Assembly (NCBI GenBank): GCA_910579835.1
Contig: CAJTWQ010000075.1
Coordinates: 1 to 6,663, forward strand
DNA from: an uncultured Ruminococcus sp.
GTDB taxonomy: Bacteria; Bacillota; Clostridia; Oscillospirales; Ruminococcaceae
Reading direction: 5' to 3'
DNA: 6,663 nucleotides
Under the pieces are notes generated by a model, which saw nothing but the letters and a program-made list of their open reading frames with translations, had not been told where the DNA came from and searched no databases. Both the position numbers and the translations under genes were made by a program. Below, piece by piece: positions 5,926 to 6,663 of this stretch; the first letter of the stretch is position 1; the number at the start of each line of letters is the position of its first letter.

Positions 5926-6111
5926 CTACGCAAGAGCTTTCGCTCTGCCTGTACCTTTCAAAAATTCATCTTCAAAATCAAGGGATGCACAGTGCAGACT
6001 GCACTCGTATGTCGAACAGAGATTATAATCATCAGTCTTAGCCGGATTGATGATATAATCTATAGCGAGATTGAGCGTAGTTTTAATCGGATGGATTTCA
6101 GTTCATGCCAT
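5926..6111 (-). pseudogene. N-terminal fragment of a MobA/VirD2-type relaxase
   Basis: The - strand frame from the ATG at 6111 reads M-A-stop, then TEIHPIKTTLNLAIDYIINP and AKTDDYNLCSTYECS, ending GTGRAKALA before a TAG (5928-5926). IHPIKTTLNLAIDYIxNPxKT is the start of the relaxases that nick oriT in Tn1549-like elements and covalently hold the strand by a tyrosine. An ideal ribosome binding site GGAGG (6123-6119), 7 nt before the ATG, shows this is the true start, yet codon 3 is TGA. The gene overlaps the MobC end by 52 nt. Only ~60 codons remain of a protein usually several hundred residues long. Where HHxIQSF-like sequence with the metal-binding histidines should follow, the helicase fragment begins. 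Confidence 0.75.
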
Positions 6112-6374
6112 ATTTCTCCCTCCATTCGTTTGATTTCTTCAATGTCCTCATCATAAACATTTCCTGTTGCATTGGCTCTCTTAGTGATCTGATTTGCGCT
6201 TGAAGCGAAACGCCCGACATTTGCTGACAAAATCTTTATATCGTCCAGTTCAATGTTGATAACCTGTCCGGCAATTGCCATTGCACGAAGATATTGTGTG
6301 AGATTTCTTTTGCCGGAAATTTTTGCTTTCTCAACAATAAAATCATACTCGTCCTTATCAACTCTGAACTTCAT
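6060..6374 (-). CDS. mobC: MobC-family mobilization protein
   Basis: This 104-aa protein (from the ATG at 6374) is a relaxosome accessory factor that binds oriT DNA and helps the relaxase. It begins MKFRVDKDEYDFIVEKAK, a ribbon-helix-helix-like domain, followed by GKRNLTQYLRAMAIAG. The C-terminal half (SANVGRFASSANQITKRANATGNVYDEDIEEIKRMEGEIW) is the MobC signature, with its SANQIxKRAN segment. The ATG overlaps the TGA of the upstream frame as ATGA, which fits translational coupling; a GTG at 6380 is an alternative. There is no clear ribosome binding site. The frame stays open for nine codons above the GTG and reads KAVRKQERNVQ, typical of MobC N-termini, so the native start may be farther upstream and cut off by a frameshift. 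Its relaxase partner is destroyed, so it is probably functionless here. Confidence 0.82.
   Translation of the reverse strand: MKFRVDKDEYDFIVEKAKISGKRNLTQYLRAMAIAGQVINIELDDIKILSANVGRFASSANQITKRANATGNVYDEDIEEIKRMEGEIWHELKSIRLKLRSISL
6119..6123 (-). promoter_or_regulatory. Ribosome binding site of the relaxase, inside mobC
   Basis: GGAGG on the - strand lies 7 nt before the relaxase ATG at 6111, within the mobC coding region. It fixes the relaxase start and shows that the overlap of the two genes is ancestral. Confidence 0.65.
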
Positions 6375-6663
6375 CTGCACATTTCGTTCTTGTTTTCGGA
6401 CAGCTTTTCACTGTAAAATTTGTCAAGATCAGACATAGCTTTTGCATAGTCCGCATTACAGGATGCCCAACATAACCCCAATGCTGTTCCGTATAGCCCT
6501 GTTCTGCTTGTCCTCTGCACTTCTGCCGGACGAGATAGTACTGCCCATGTACGGCATCTATGATACCACCTACCGTCCGTTACAGTTGCTTTCTTTGTGG
6601 ACTCTACAGCCTTACGAACAGCAAAATACTGATGATAGCCAGCAAGTATCTTATAGCTTGTCA
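6371..6663 (-). CDS. Partial unidentified frame from the right edge
   Basis: A - strand frame without stops enters at 6661 and ends at the TGA 6373-6371, sharing ATGA with the MobC start. It gives 96 residues with no start inside the window. The beginning (SYKILAGYHQYFAVRKAVES) and the end (DYAKAMSDLDKFYSEKLSEN) look like real protein with codon use like the neighbours. The middle (about 6570-6460) uses unusual codons (CTA, AGG, GGG, TTA), while another - strand frame there reads GSTISSGRSAEDKQNRAIRN with ordinary codons. So the gene may be frameshifted twice, or only its ends may be coding. On the + strand a frame from ATG 6463 is also open to the edge. I do not recognise the family. Confidence 0.4.
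   Translation of the reverse strand, partial: TSYKILAGYHQYFAVRKAVESTKKATVTDGRWYHRCRTWAVLSRPAEVQRTSRTGLYGTALGLCWASCNADYAKAMSDLDKFYSEKLSENKNEMCR

Larger units (their letters stand above)
4761..5933 (-). pseudogene. C-terminal fragment of SNF2-type helicase of a conjugative element
   Basis: The 390-codon frame holds the end of the very large helicase/methylase-like protein carried by Tn1549-type elements. From the first residues it enters the second RecA-like lobe: SIYDDIREKL, then motif V GSTAKMGCGTNVQ (59-71) and motif VI QRLGRMVRQG (91-100), followed by TFDSYLFQTLENKQKFIGQIMTS. A coiled coil (about 170-225) and the conserved tail to NKPFPQAAEL follow. Motif V has Cys where I expect Ala. The protein should start more than a thousand residues upstream, so the Walker A and DEAD-type motifs are missing. 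The last ~31 codons (after about 4852) do not resemble the family and contain the RelBE promoter. Both ends are thus broken and no start exists. It is a relic, fused upstream to a relaxase fragment. Confidence 0.87.

Noticed and set aside
5532..6041. 169-codon frame on the + strand
   Set aside because: It is antisense to clear helicase and relaxase sequence and has no recognisable protein pattern.
4344..6105. Altered genetic code reading TGA or TAA as sense
   Set aside because: Intact genes end normally at TAA, TAG or TGA, and internal stops occur only in genes damaged in other ways or in the toxin.
1..6663. CRISPR array, tRNA or rRNA
   Set aside because: No regularly spaced repeats, cloverleaf or rRNA-like sequence seen.

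Overview
The window looks like accessory DNA from a low-to-medium-GC gut Bacillota, most like Ruminococcus/Oscillospiraceae. This rests on the gene families only: TnpX-type large serine recombinases with a C-terminal DUF4368-like tail, a Tn1549-like MobC/relaxase/helicase set, and RelB/DinJ and AbrB-type small regulators. I could not search a database.

Left half, + strand (1-3879): a recombinase cassette. A consensus-like promoter (20-48) with a hairpin at the transcript start precedes a 98-aa coiled-coil protein (101-397). A structured 206-nt leader follows (398-603). It holds a short hairpin with a U-run that competes with a longer hairpin for the same left arm, which is the layout of an attenuator. 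Next come a 68-aa TnpW-like protein (604-810), a second promoter buried in a 45-bp imperfect palindrome (830-874), and an intact serine recombinase (start 900 or 897, stop 2528). Behind it lies a second, paralogous recombinase that has lost its whole catalytic domain (2611-3879).

Middle, - strand (3900-4824): small regulator and toxin-antitoxin remnants. An AbrB/MazE-type gene keeps its ribosome binding site and DNA-binding core but is cut off at codon 36 and has a foreign tail. A RelB/RelE pair follows; RelB is intact under a near-consensus promoter/operator, while RelE has an in-frame TAA at codon 41.

Right half, - strand (4761-6663): relics of a conjugative or mobilizable element. In transcription order these are an unidentified frame entering from the right edge, an apparently intact MobC, the first ~60 codons of a relaxase (with a TGA at codon 3), and the C-terminal third or less of a large SNF2-type helicase. 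The relaxase is joined abruptly to the helicase, and the helicase 3' end is replaced by the RelBE cassette.

Reading: a decayed integrative element has been shortened by internal deletion and overprinted by toxin-antitoxin and recombinase modules. The recombinase, the TnpW-like protein and RelB look alive. The second recombinase, AbrB, RelE, relaxase and helicase look broken. The least explained parts are the structured leader (412-574) and the palindromic recombinase promoter (830-874).
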